Both the position numbers and the translations under genes were made by a program. A model generated the notes under the pieces. It had not been told where the DNA came from, made no database searches, and saw nothing but the letters and a program-made list of their open reading frames with translations. Positions 1 through 7,399 of a DNA stretch of 14,843 bases are shown piece after piece (the first letter of the stretch is position 1; each line of letters begins with the position of its first letter). Origin of the DNA: Aphodosoma sp045614825 (GTDB lineage: Bacteria; Bacteroidota; Bacteroidia; Bacteroidales; Paludibacteraceae); the NCBI GenBank assembly GCA_045614825.1, contig JAZLDO010000155.1, positions 1 to 14,843 on the forward strand, given 5' to 3'.

Positions 1-1258
1 CATAACCGCCAAGACTCTCTTGGTATGCACCCATGTGGAAGAAACCAACATATTGATCCTCGCCCTCTTTGATTTTTGGCATAAAGACAGCATTCGAGTG
101 CGCCTCTGCATTGTAGAAGTCTTCCGAGTCGCATGTGAGTCCACCAAGGTTGACACGTTCGTATTCCGAATTCCAGTTGTTGATTGCCAACAACACAAAG
201 CGTTGGTTGATACCCCATGTATCTGGCAAAGTTGTCATGAACGACGAGTCAATCATATTCCATTTCTCACGGTCGTTTTGTTGCTTTTGGTTGACAATGC
301 TATAGAGCATGGCACCACTTTCGCCAACTGTATAGCTACCAAACTCTGTAAAGATATTTGGTTCTGGCACATTATTATTTTGACAAATTGTTTTCACTTG
401 TGCCACAATCTCCTCTACCATATATTCATAATCGAACTCGAAGTCCAAGTGCGCTTGGATTGGCATACCGCCACCAATATTGAGCGAATCGAGCTCAGGA
501 CAAATCTCTTTCAAATCGCAATAGAGGTTCACTGCTTTTGCCAACTCGTTCCAATAGTAAGCCGTATCGCGAATACCTGTATTCACAAAGAAGTGAAGCA
601 TCTTGAGGTGTACGTTTGGATTATTTTGTATCTTATTTTGGTAATAAGGAATGATGTCATTGTAACGAATACCAAGACGAGAGGTATAGAATTCGAACTT
701 AGGTTCTTCTTCCGAAGCAATACGAATACCCACGTTCAACTCTTTTACTTCCTTCATATCGAAGAGATCCAACTCAAATTTATTGTCAAGAATTGGAATT
801 ACTTTGTTGAATCCGCGCTTAATCAAGTTTTGAATATTCTCAACATATTGTGGACGTTTGAAACCATTACATAATATATATGTATCGGTATTAAGGTGGC
901 CCGACTCGTGCAAAGCCTCAAGCATATTGATGTCAAATGCCGAAGAAGTCTCGATATTCACCTTATTTTTAAGCACTTCTTCCATTACAAATGAAAAATG
1001 CGACGATTTTGTACAGTAGCAATAGTTATATGTAGCATTGTAATCTACCTTAGCCATAGCCACATTGAACATACGGCGCGTCTTTTGTATATTCGCCCCA
1101 ATCTTAGGCAAATAGCATATACGCAAAGGTGTACCATACTGTTTGATAACCTCCATCAAAGGAATTCCAAACCACTGAAGTTCACCATCTTCCATTGTGA
1201 ACTCTTCATTAGGCACCTCAAATGCCTGTTGAATCAAATCGATATACTTATTTTTCAT
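1..1258 (-). CDS. Arginine decarboxylase, fold-III PLP type (3' end cut by window)
   Basis: Predicted PLP-dependent decarboxylase of the alanine-racemase-fold group (Orn/DAP/Arg decarboxylase 2), of the short form common in Bacteroidetes. Its likely reaction is arginine to agmatine, the entry to polyamine synthesis in the cytosol. The ATG at 1258 opens a frame that runs without a stop to the window edge (419 codons, starting MKNKYIDLIQQ). Visible landmarks are the probable PLP lysine in YCYCTKSSH (K84), the phosphate-binding glycine loop NIGGGMP, an EFGSY segment in place of the usual EPGR, and GLTCDSEDFY, which carries the cysteine and aspartate of the substrate side. From memory of homologues of about 460 residues, only some 40-50 residues are missing. 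A TAACTTTG box lies about 100 bases upstream. The neighbouring patatin gene runs the same way but is separated by a terminator-like hairpin, so this is probably its own unit. Substrate preference (arginine versus another basic amino acid) is inferred from resemblance only. Confidence 0.85.
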   Translation of the reverse strand, partial: MKNKYIDLIQQAFEVPNEEFTMEDGELQWFGIPLMEVIKQYGTPLRICYLPKIGANIQKTRRMFNVAMAKVDYNATYNYCYCTKSSHFSFVMEEVLKNKVNIETSSAFDINMLEALHESGHLNTDTYILCNGFKRPQYVENIQNLIKRGFNKVIPILDNKFELDLFDMKEVKELNVGIRIASEEEPKFEFYTSRLGIRYNDIIPYYQNKIQNNPNVHLKMLHFFVNTGIRDTAYYWNELAKAVNLYCDLKEICPELDSLNIGGGMPIQAHLDFEFDYEYMVEEIVAQVKTICQNNNVPEPNIFTEFGSYTVGESGAMLYSIVNQKQQNDREKWNMIDSSFMTTLPDTWGINQRFVLLAINNWNSEYERVNLGGLTCDSEDFYNAEAHSNAVFMPKIKEGEDQYVGFFHMGAYQESLGGY

Positions 1259-1360
1259 AACAAAGAGTTTTATCAATCCAACTCACTCGGATTGCATTTT
1301 TTTTGACAATGTAATTAACTTAGATTATCACAAAACCAGACAAACTAAATATTTCGACTG

Positions 1361-1391
1361 CAAAGTTACACAATATATTCCATATACACAA
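1361..1391 (-). promoter_or_regulatory. Promoter for the arginine decarboxylase gene
   Basis: On the minus strand a TAACTTTG box (1368 to 1361) matches the Bacteroidetes -7 consensus TAnnTTTG. A TTG (1391 to 1389) lies 20 bases upstream, the usual spacing for the -33 element. This would give a 5' leader of roughly 95 bases before the ATG at 1258. Both elements are seen; their activity is inferred. Confidence 0.55.
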
Positions 1392-1401
1392 CAATACAGA
1401 G

Positions 1402-1444
1402 ATAAAATAAAAGCCACACTATCAATTGTTGATAATGTGACTTT
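1402..1444 (-). terminator. Rho-independent-type terminator after the patatin gene
   Basis: Read on the minus strand, a 16-base stem (arms 1444-1429 and 1425-1410, two G-U wobbles, 3-base loop) is followed directly by a T-rich run (CTTTTATTTTATC). It starts 23 bases after the patatin stop codon. Pairing was checked by hand. The wobbles fall on the minus-strand transcript while the plus strand would have C-A mismatches, so the hairpin fits minus-strand RNA best. Confidence 0.7.
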
Positions 1445-1466
1445 CTATATTTCACCAAACAAACAA

Positions 1467-2351
1467 TCACCGAACATGCTTCAGCATTGATGGATGCGCT
1501 TCGATATACGCCTTCATCGCGTCGTAGCCATATTGATAAAGTTCTTTGTAACGCTTAAAATCAAACTCGTGATACTCTATCAATGCCCAACAATCGATAA
1601 GAAAATCGGCACTTGCACGATTAGGTTCTGCGTTTTTATGTTGCACCAAACGCAATGACCATCTAGCCATATCTATAGAATTTTCAGCATGATAATTCTC
1701 AATAAAAGGCAATGCATCTATTGCAATAATCTTCATCCATGGACGACCAAATTGCGTTCTGAGCGCTTTAACCGGAAGGTTGTCAGTCGTCCCTCCATCT
1801 ACATAACGCACACTATCAATAACAATTGGTTCAAACACTGCCGGGATAGAAGCCGATGCTGCAACAAAATCAATCAAATTCGCTCCCGAATAACGATAAT
1901 TAGGTTCGCCTGTCTCTACATTCGTAACACAAACCATAAATCGACGTTCAAGACTATCAAACGAGTTATGAGGCACAAACTCTCGCAACTCTTTATACAA
2001 TGTATTCTGCGTACTCATCCCTGTATTCCTAATTGCTGATTGCCATGTCAACAAATGCCCCACCTTATACAATCTCTTCTCCTTCACTATCTCCATAATC
2101 TCATCGGCTGTATAACCTGCCGCATACATCACCCCAATTATCGCCCCCATACTCGACCCTGCTACATAGCGAGGCTCTATGCCATACTCCTCAAGCGCCT
2201 TAATTGCACCAATATGAGCCAACCCCAATGCGCCACCGCCACTAAACACTACCCCCAAATTTTCATTCATCGGAATAGTTCTATCTTCTGTTTGGGCTAC
2301 CAAACTCACCACAAAAACAGACAATAATAGACTTGTTAGAAGTTTTTTCAT
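1467..2351 (-). CDS. Secreted patatin-like phospholipase (RssA/PlpD-like catalytic domain)
   Basis: A 294-residue protein with a clear N-terminal signal sequence (MKKLLTSLLLSVFVVSLVAQ, cleavage near residue 20), so probably periplasmic or outer-membrane associated. The whole remainder is one patatin domain. It has the oxyanion glycine-rich loop GGGALG (38-43), the nucleophile elbow GSSMG with Ser67, the ASASIP block (165-170) and the catalytic aspartate in DGG (Asp185). Family knowledge: such Ser-Asp dyad enzymes hydrolyse acyl ester bonds of phospholipids. Bacteroidetes homologues often carry a C-terminal surface-antigen beta-barrel (total over 700 residues); this one stops right after the catalytic domain and has no barrel. 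The gene lies 50 bases downstream of the amylase gene on the same strand and ends at a convincing terminator, so it may be the last gene of that transcript. No TAnnTTTG box was seen directly upstream. Confidence 0.88.
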   Translation of the reverse strand: MKKLLTSLLLSVFVVSLVAQTEDRTIPMNENLGVVFSGGGALGLAHIGAIKALEEYGIEPRYVAGSSMGAIIGVMYAAGYTADEIMEIVKEKRLYKVGHLLTWQSAIRNTGMSTQNTLYKELREFVPHNSFDSLERRFMVCVTNVETGEPNYRYSGANLIDFVAASASIPAVFEPIVIDSVRYVDGGTTDNLPVKALRTQFGRPWMKIIAIDALPFIENYHAENSIDMARWSLRLVQHKNAEPNRASADFLIDCWALIEYHEFDFKRYKELYQYGYDAMKAYIEAHPSMLKHVR

Positions 2352-2401
2352 AACTGTGTGGTTTAATAAGATTTTGTTTGTTTTATAAGGAAATTAATCA
2401 C

Positions 2402-4090
2402 CTATAACCCTACTTTATACACACATACGCCGTAAGGTTTAAGTGCTATTTTGACCGGTTCTTCTGCCGAAAGGTTTAATTCGGCTTTATCGCCCGACAT
2501 CAAATCCTCTGCAACTATCTTGCCAAACGCCTCTCGACCCATAGCTTCAAACAAATGATGTGTAAGATTGAGTCCTATATTACGCTCTTCGCCTGCAAAG
2601 TTGGCAACCACAAGCAACATCTCTTTATCGGTATAGCGCACAAATGCATATTGACGAAACAAATCAAATTGTGGATTGCTCTGATTCAACCACATCAAGT
2701 CATAAAACTTACCCTCTGCCACAACCTCACTATTCGTAATACTCAACAACCTACGATACAATTCAAAAATTGTGCATTGTGCATTGTGCATTGTGCATTG
2801 TTCTTTGCCGTATATTTTTGGCAAAGAACACAAAATTTCTACTTTCCAATAATCGAATATCGTAGTGCGACCATCAAACCCACTAAATCCCTCTGCTTCA
2901 TGCGCCTGTTCTCCTAATTCTTGTCCGGCATACACCATCACTGGCGAAGCATTCATCAACGTTGATACTGCCATCGCAGGGAATCCCTTCACGGCATCAC
3001 CAGCAAAGAATTGCGACGCTATACGCTGCTCGTCATGGTTTTCCATAAAGTTGAGCATATGTCCTTTGATATCGTCAATCGACTGCCATGCGTGCGTGAT
3101 TGCCTCTGCCGAACCTTGCCCCTGTACCACAGCTCGCAATGTATCATACAATCCTACTTTGTCATACAAATAGTCGAATCCTCCATGATAAATATAACTG
3201 CGATATTGCGCTGGATTATACACCTCGGCAATGAAAATCAACTCTGGATGCACTCGTTTCACATGCGCTATTGCCCAATGCCAAAACTCTACTGGCACCA
3301 TCTCTGCCATATCGCAACGGAAACCATCGACCCCTTTCGATGCCCAGAACAACAAGATTTGCAACATCTTGTGCCATGTGTCGGGATGAGGATGGAAGTG
3401 TGTTGCTCCACCGCCACAATAGTCAACGCCATAGTTCAACTTCACTGTCTCGTACCAATCATTAACGCATGGCGAAGCCGAAAAGCAGTCGTTTCCCGTA
3501 GCGCGAGCTGGATATTCTACATAACCATCGCGGTCGAATTGTGGATTAAACGACTCTCCTACACAGTAATAAAAGTTATTGTCGCGCCAAAAGTGCCAAT
3601 CTTCTCTATCTCCTGCGCCCAATGGTTCTACCCCTTCTGGTGCCGATATCGAATTGTAATTACGCGCCACATGGTTTGGTATGAAGTCCATAATCACCTT
3701 AAGCCCAGCCTTATGTGTGCGAGCAATCAATTTCTCCCACTCTGCCATTCTTTCGGCTGGTTTGTCGGCCAAATCGGCATCGACATTATAGTAGTCGCGC
3801 ACTGCATATGGCGAACCCGCCTTGCCTTTCACCACTGCATGGTGGTTGGCTGGCTGACCTATCTCGCTATAATCTGTCTGTGTAGCATGATCCAACACAC
3901 CGGTGTACCACACATGAGTATATCCAAAATCCTTCAATCCTTTCAACACCTTCGGCGTAAACATGCTGAACTTACCAACACCATTCTCCTCAATCGTTCC
4001 GTTTTGCGTATTCCCCTTCGCACGATACGCCGCCTTACGCCCCTTATTGCCAAACAATCTTGGCAACACTTGATATATTACTATTTTCAT
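2402..4090 (-). CDS. GH13 alpha-amylase-family glycosidase with an in-frame repeat insertion
   Basis: A 562-residue protein without a signal peptide, so probably a cytosolic glycan-active enzyme. The four GH13 conserved regions are visible: DFIPNH (135-140, region I), GFRCDMAE with nucleophile Asp260, FIAEV with acid/base Glu289, and ENHDE with Asp353. It is therefore predicted to be an active alpha-glucan hydrolase or transglycosylase; the exact substrate cannot be read. The C-terminal 90 or so residues look like the usual small beta domain. Residues about 418-441 (CSLPKIYGKEQCTMHNAQCT) look foreign: they are the translation of a 32-bp heptamer tandem array plus an adjoining inverted repeat, placed between the FDYW and FELYRRLL segments. 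The start codon lies 7 bases after the stop of the DUF1016 gene, suggesting co-transcription with hydG and that gene. The frame is intact despite the insertion. Confidence 0.88.
   Translation of the reverse strand: MKIVIYQVLPRLFGNKGRKAAYRAKGNTQNGTIEENGVGKFSMFTPKVLKGLKDFGYTHVWYTGVLDHATQTDYSEIGQPANHHAVVKGKAGSPYAVRDYYNVDADLADKPAERMAEWEKLIARTHKAGLKVIMDFIPNHVARNYNSISAPEGVEPLGAGDREDWHFWRDNNFYYCVGESFNPQFDRDGYVEYPARATGNDCFSASPCVNDWYETVKLNYGVDYCGGGATHFHPHPDTWHKMLQILLFWASKGVDGFRCDMAEMVPVEFWHWAIAHVKRVHPELIFIAEVYNPAQYRSYIYHGGFDYLYDKVGLYDTLRAVVQGQGSAEAITHAWQSIDDIKGHMLNFMENHDEQRIASQFFAGDAVKGFPAMAVSTLMNASPVMVYAGQELGEQAHEAEGFSGFDGRTTIFDYWKVEILCSLPKIYGKEQCTMHNAQCTIFELYRRLLSITNSEVVAEGKFYDLMWLNQSNPQFDLFRQYAFVRYTDKEMLLVVANFAGEERNIGLNLTHHLFEAMGREAFGKIVAEDLMSGDKAELNLSAEEPVKIALKPYGVCVYKVGL
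2770..2829. repeat. Heptamer tandem array plus inverted repeat inside the amylase gene
   Basis: Four and a half copies of TTGTGCA (2770-2801) are followed by an inverted repeat, GTTCTTTGCC (2800-2809) and GGCAAAGAAC (2820-2829), with a 10-base loop. All of it is in frame within the amylase gene on the minus strand. Because the unit is 7 bp, gain or loss of one copy would shift the reading frame. Confidence 0.9.
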
Positions 4091-4097
4091 ATTTTAA

Positions 4098-5300
4098 TTA
4101 TTTATCTTTATTCATCAAACGTTTAGTTTCTTGCATCTCTTTTTGCAAAAGTCGCATCCGTTCTGCCAATTGCTCTTGACTAGGCAATGCTTCCTTTATT
4201 CTTATATTATCATACGTTGCAACACCCATCGGGGTATTTATCCCTTTAAAAGACCATTGAACATCAATCTTATCCATATCTGAACAAACGAGTAGCCCGA
4301 TAGTTGGATTATCTGCATCTGTTTTCAACAATTCATCAACTGCATTAACATAGTAATTTAATTTTCCCGCAAATTCTGGCTCAAAAGGTTTAGCTTTCAA
4401 CTCGCAAACTATATAACATCTCAAGCGTATATGATAAAACAACAAATCTATCTTACGTGTTCGCCCTCCTACAAGAATCTCTTTTTGCCTTCCCACAAAA
4501 GCAAAACCATTTCCCATTTCTAACAAAAGGTCTGTCACATTTCTCGTAAGTGCCTCTTCTAATTCAATTTCGTCATACACCTCATGCCCTACTGTAGCAA
4601 ACCCGAAATCATAATTTTCTTTCAACACTTCTTGCACAAGCTTACTTTGCAGTGCTGGCAAATGATCTGTAAAATTATTGACAACCTTACCTTGATGCTC
4701 ATAAAGATTTGCTTTAATGCAATTAATTAAGGCTGGCCTACTCAATCCTTGTTCTATTACTTTTCCAATGTAAAACAAAGCCTCTTCTATACTTTTACAT
4801 CGAGAAACAATCTCAATATGCTGCCCCCATGGAACAAAAGCAAAAGGCAATGGAAAATCTTCTTTTTGAGAAATACCTGTTGTATTTTCAAATTCTGCAA
4901 CGGACCGTTGCAAATTTGTCATTCGCAGATTAAAATCTTTCACATTCATAATTTCTGCAACGGGTCGTTGCAGTTTTATACTTCCCTCTATATAAAAGAA
5001 ATACCATTGCTCCATATATCGCAAATTCCGCACCGAAAAACCTTCCGCATCTGGAAATTCTCTCCTCAAATCAAGACTAACTTGCTCTACTACACCGGCA
5101 CCCCAACGCTCTTCTGCTTTCTTTTGAACCAAATCTCGCCCTAACTGCCAATTAAACAACAACTTCTCTACATTCACTTTGACGGCAGCTTTAACTTGCG
5201 CCGAACGATAACGATGTTTTATCTCAGCAATCCAATCAACGTAATCTGCATCAATGTAAACATCTTGCGACTTTACTATATGTGGTTCTTCTTGTTGCAT
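4098..5300 (-). CDS. DUF1016/YhcG-type PDDEXK nuclease-domain protein
   Basis: A 400-residue protein of the DUF1016 (YhcG-like) family. The N-terminal half (about 20-160) carries the helical DUF1016_N signature (NWQLGRDLVQKK, then FSVRNLRYMEQWY). The C-terminal half carries a PD-(D/E)xK nuclease core with Asp285 in RKIDLLFYH and Glu300/Lys302 in CELKAKPF. Family members are proposed DNA endonucleases, some linked to mobile elements or defence; the cellular role here is unknown. An AGGAG overlaps the hydG stop codon and precedes this ATG by 8 bases, a rare Shine-Dalgarno-like site in this window. With 12 bases to hydG and 7 to the amylase gene it is embedded in an apparent operon with no obvious functional link, so it may be an insertion. 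Residues 111-117 (QRPVAEI) and 131-137 (QRSVAEF) are encoded by two palindromic repeats and look like secondary insertions into the helical domain. Confidence 0.87.
   Translation of the reverse strand: MQQEEPHIVKSQDVYIDADYVDWIAEIKHRYRSAQVKAAVKVNVEKLLFNWQLGRDLVQKKAEERWGAGVVEQVSLDLRREFPDAEGFSVRNLRYMEQWYFFYIEGSIKLQRPVAEIMNVKDFNLRMTNLQRSVAEFENTTGISQKEDFPLPFAFVPWGQHIEIVSRCKSIEEALFYIGKVIEQGLSRPALINCIKANLYEHQGKVVNNFTDHLPALQSKLVQEVLKENYDFGFATVGHEVYDEIELEEALTRNVTDLLLEMGNGFAFVGRQKEILVGGRTRKIDLLFYHIRLRCYIVCELKAKPFEPEFAGKLNYYVNAVDELLKTDADNPTIGLLVCSDMDKIDVQWSFKGINTPMGVATYDNIRIKEALPSQEQLAERMRLLQKEMQETKRLMNKDK
4896..4912. repeat. 17-bp palindrome encoding QRSVAE, copy 1
   Basis: TGCAACGGACCGTTGCA is a perfect inverted repeat (8-bp arms around one central base). 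Read on the minus strand it encodes part of LQRSVAE in the DUF1016 protein. It lies exactly 60 bp (20 codons) from copy 2. Confidence 0.9.
4956..4972. repeat. 17-bp palindrome encoding QRPVAE, copy 2
   Basis: TGCAACGGGTCGTTGCA has 7-bp inverted arms, extended to 8 by the flanking C and G (4955 and 4973). It differs from copy 1 in the centre only and is in the same frame, giving LQRPVAE. Confidence 0.9.
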
Positions 5301-5312
5301 ATTCCTTACTCC

Positions 5313-6728
5313 TTAAAAACGAAAATCCCTCTCGCCCGATGCAATCTTCTTGATATTTTCTACTGCTTTTGCACGGATTTTCGGATGTGGCACGCGCTCT
5401 ATCTCTGCTGCTATCAACTTCTCTATTTTCGTCTTAACTTCTGCCGACGCATAGTCTTCCGAATACTCTTTCAGTGTCATCAATGCGTTTGGCTGACAGC
5501 AGTTGGCTATCTGTCCGCTCTTTGCCAACGACATAAGGCGTTCGCCTGTGCGACCTTCGCGGTAACATGCTGTGCAGAAGCTTGGTATATATCCCAAATC
5601 CAACAACCACGACACCACTTCGTCCAACGTTCTCTCATCCGACACATCAAATTGCGCTGTCTCGTTGTGGCGTTCTTCTTCGGTATATCCACCCACTGAT
5701 GTGCGCGAACCACCACTTATCTGACTCACTCCCAAATCCAACACTTTAGCGCGACTCTCTGCCGACTCGCGGGTCGACACAATCATACCTGTGTATGGCA
5801 CTGCTATACGCAATACTGCCACAATCTTTTGGAATATCTCGTCCGAAATTACATTCTTGAAATCTGCCGTATCGATATCGTCTGCCGGACAAATACGTGG
5901 CACACTTATCGTGTGTGGACCGCATCCAAACTTCGCCTCCAAGTGCTCGGCATGCATCAAAAGTCCCACAAAGTCATAACGATATGTCTCCAAACCATAC
6001 AACACCCCGATACCCACATCGTCGATACCTGCCTCCATCGCGCGGTCCATTGCTTCGGTATGATATGCATAGTCGCTCTTCGGTCCACGAGGGTGAAGCA
6101 TCTCGTAATTCGCCTTATTATATGTCTCTTGAAACAAGATATAAGTACCAATACCTGCATCTTTCAACTTGCGATAATTCTCCACCGTTGTGGCTGCAAT
6201 ATTCACATTCACACGACGTATTGCGCCATTCTTGTGCTTGATGCTATATATCGTCTTGATACTCTCCAATATATACTCCAACGGATTCAATATCGGATGC
6301 TCACCTGCCTCCAATGCCAAGCGTTTATGCCCCATATCTTGCAACGCAACCACCTCTGCAGCAATCTCTTCTTGTGTCAATTTTTTGCGAGGGATAGTTT
6401 TGTTTTTTGCATGATAAGGACAATACACACAGCTATTTACGCAATAGTTCGACAAATACAATGGCGCAAACATCACGATTCTATTGCCATAGATATGTTG
6501 TTTAATTCGGCGTGCAAGCGTAAACATCTTCTGTATCAGATCCTCATCCTCACAAGCCAACAACAATGCCGCTTCACGGTGCGACAAACCTTTATAGTCT
6601 GCAGCGCGCTCAATCAAACTCTCTATCAGAGCCCGATTCTCTTTATTCTCATCTGCCCATGCTATCGATGCCAAAATCTCCTCATGGTCAATGAACTCCA
6701 CTGCTTTTGATGATAATTTATCGTACAT
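5313..6728 (-). CDS. hydG: [FeFe]-hydrogenase maturase HydG (radical SAM tyrosine lyase)
   Basis: A 471-residue radical SAM enzyme recognised as HydG. Known role: it cleaves tyrosine to p-cresol and a glycine-derived fragment that supplies the CO and CN ligands of the hydrogenase H-cluster, acting in the cytosol with HydE and HydF. The SAM cluster cysteines are in YCVNSCVYC (Cys96, Cys100, Cys103). The second, HydG-specific cluster is bound by CTAC (Cys385, Cys388) and Cys411 in NCCQPNA, matching CX2CX22C. Other family signatures are LEAGEHP and FQETYN. The frame stays open upstream to a TTG at 6737, but the ATG at 6728 gives the usual HydG N-terminus and is preferred. A TAcTTTTG box lies about 25 bases upstream, inside one of the dispersed repeat elements. 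It probably heads an operon with the DUF1016 gene and the amylase gene. hydF and hydA are not in the window. Confidence 0.95.
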   Translation of the reverse strand: MYDKLSSKAVEFIDHEEILASIAWADENKENRALIESLIERAADYKGLSHREAALLLACEDEDLIQKMFTLARRIKQHIYGNRIVMFAPLYLSNYCVNSCVYCPYHAKNKTIPRKKLTQEEIAAEVVALQDMGHKRLALEAGEHPILNPLEYILESIKTIYSIKHKNGAIRRVNVNIAATTVENYRKLKDAGIGTYILFQETYNKANYEMLHPRGPKSDYAYHTEAMDRAMEAGIDDVGIGVLYGLETYRYDFVGLLMHAEHLEAKFGCGPHTISVPRICPADDIDTADFKNVISDEIFQKIVAVLRIAVPYTGMIVSTRESAESRAKVLDLGVSQISGGSRTSVGGYTEEERHNETAQFDVSDERTLDEVVSWLLDLGYIPSFCTACYREGRTGERLMSLAKSGQIANCCQPNALMTLKEYSEDYASAEVKTKIEKLIAAEIERVPHPKIRAKAVENIKKIASGERDFRF

Positions 6729-6749
6729 ATATTTCAATTTTTTTTATTT

Positions 6750-6849
6750 TTAACAAAAGTACAAATCCAATTTTAATATTTAACTAATAACATCAAATAT
6801 TTGCTCGTCAAATAATTTAAGCGCCATTTCCAAGAAAGTACATACCCTA
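6750..6849 (-). repeat. Double-GTACTT element, copy D
   Basis: On the minus strand AGGGTATGTACTT at the left end is followed 79 bp later by TTTGTACTTTTGTTAA. It shares its ends with copies A, B and C but its middle is the least similar. The right-hand box falls just before hydG and doubles as its likely -7 element. Confidence 0.6.
6754..6761 (-). promoter_or_regulatory. -7 promoter element before hydG
   Basis: TACTTTTG on the minus strand fits TAnnTTTG and lies 25 bases before the hydG ATG. No good TTTG was found at -33, so activity is uncertain. Confidence 0.4.
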
Positions 6850-6870
6850 AATCATATTCACATATTTATA

Positions 6871-7251
6871 CTATCTTTTTATTCTAAATTTACGTTTCAC
6901 TTCAAACTCATCTCCACCAAAATTCACTAAAACACCATTATCAATATGCGTTGTTTGCAAATAATTAACCAACTGCATTTCATGTATTTTATTCAACTGA
7001 GACACTGCTTTCACCTCTACAATCACTCTCTTTTCTACTAACAAATCCGCACGAAAAACACCCACCTCAACACCCCTATAATCAACACTCATCGGCACTT
7101 GATTTTCCACTTCTAATCCTTGCATCTTCAACTCAACCATTAACGCATTTTCATAAGTACTCTCTAAATATCCTTGTGCCAATCGTTTCCTCACTTCAAA
7201 TGTTGCACCAACAATCATTTTAACCAATTCATCATCAGTAATATCTATCAT
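6871..7251 (-). CDS. GxxExxY-family protein (PDDEXK-like fold)
   Basis: A 126-residue protein of the GxxExxY family. The name-giving motif is seen as GYLESTY (Gly27, Glu30, Tyr33), and a nuclease-like core follows with Asp69 in FRADLLVE and Glu79/Lys81 in VEVKAV. Family knowledge: small, widespread in Bacteroidetes and cyanobacteria, PDDEXK-related, function not established. A TTG at 7275 extends the frame, but the ATG at 7251 gives the usual start (MIDITDDELV). It lies between hydE and hydG on the same strand, with 148 bases before it and 142 after, each gap holding one double-GTACTT element. That suggests a cassette inserted between the two maturase genes rather than a hydrogenase-related role. 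Confidence 0.85.
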   Translation of the reverse strand: MIDITDDELVKMIVGATFEVRKRLAQGYLESTYENALMVELKMQGLEVENQVPMSVDYRGVEVGVFRADLLVEKRVIVEVKAVSQLNKIHEMQLVNYLQTTHIDNGVLVNFGGDEFEVKRKFRIKR

Positions 7252-7257
7252 AACAAA

Positions 7258-7265
7258 CAAATTTA
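7258..7265 (-). promoter_or_regulatory. Possible -7 element before the GxxExxY gene
   Basis: TAAATTTG on the minus strand fits TAnnTTTG but ends only 6 bases before the ATG at 7251. The surroundings are AT-rich, so a chance match is possible. Confidence 0.25.
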
Positions 7266-7293
7266 AAAAAATCAAACAATTAATTCATGACTT

Positions 7294-7390
7294 AAGGCTT
7301 GTACTTGAAAAAAATAATCATCTCTACAAAATATTAAAATACGAAATAAATCTACAAACCCACAAAATATAAAATCTGTACTTCTGTTAA
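7294..7390 (+). repeat. Double-GTACTT element, copy A
   Basis: AAGGCTTGTACTTGAAAA at the left end and AAAATCTGTACTTCTGTTAA at the right, with 77 bp between the GTACTT boxes. It fills nearly the whole gap between hydE and the GxxExxY gene and is oriented against both. Confidence 0.7.
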
Positions 7391-7399
7391 AACAAAACA

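Noticed and set aside
20..874. Long plus-strand frame over the arginine decarboxylase
   Set aside because: It is antisense to a clearly conserved decarboxylase and its translation is rich in Cys, His and Ile without any recognisable domain.
3011..4126. Long plus-strand frame (371 codons) over the amylase
   Set aside because: Antisense to a gene with all four GH13 motifs; the translation shows no family resemblance.
5829..6710. Long plus-strand frame (293 codons) over hydG
   Set aside because: Antisense to hydG, whose radical SAM motifs are complete; treated as a shadow.
6729..6737. TTG start for hydG, three codons upstream
   Set aside because: TTG starts are rare in this group and the ATG at 6728 fits the family.
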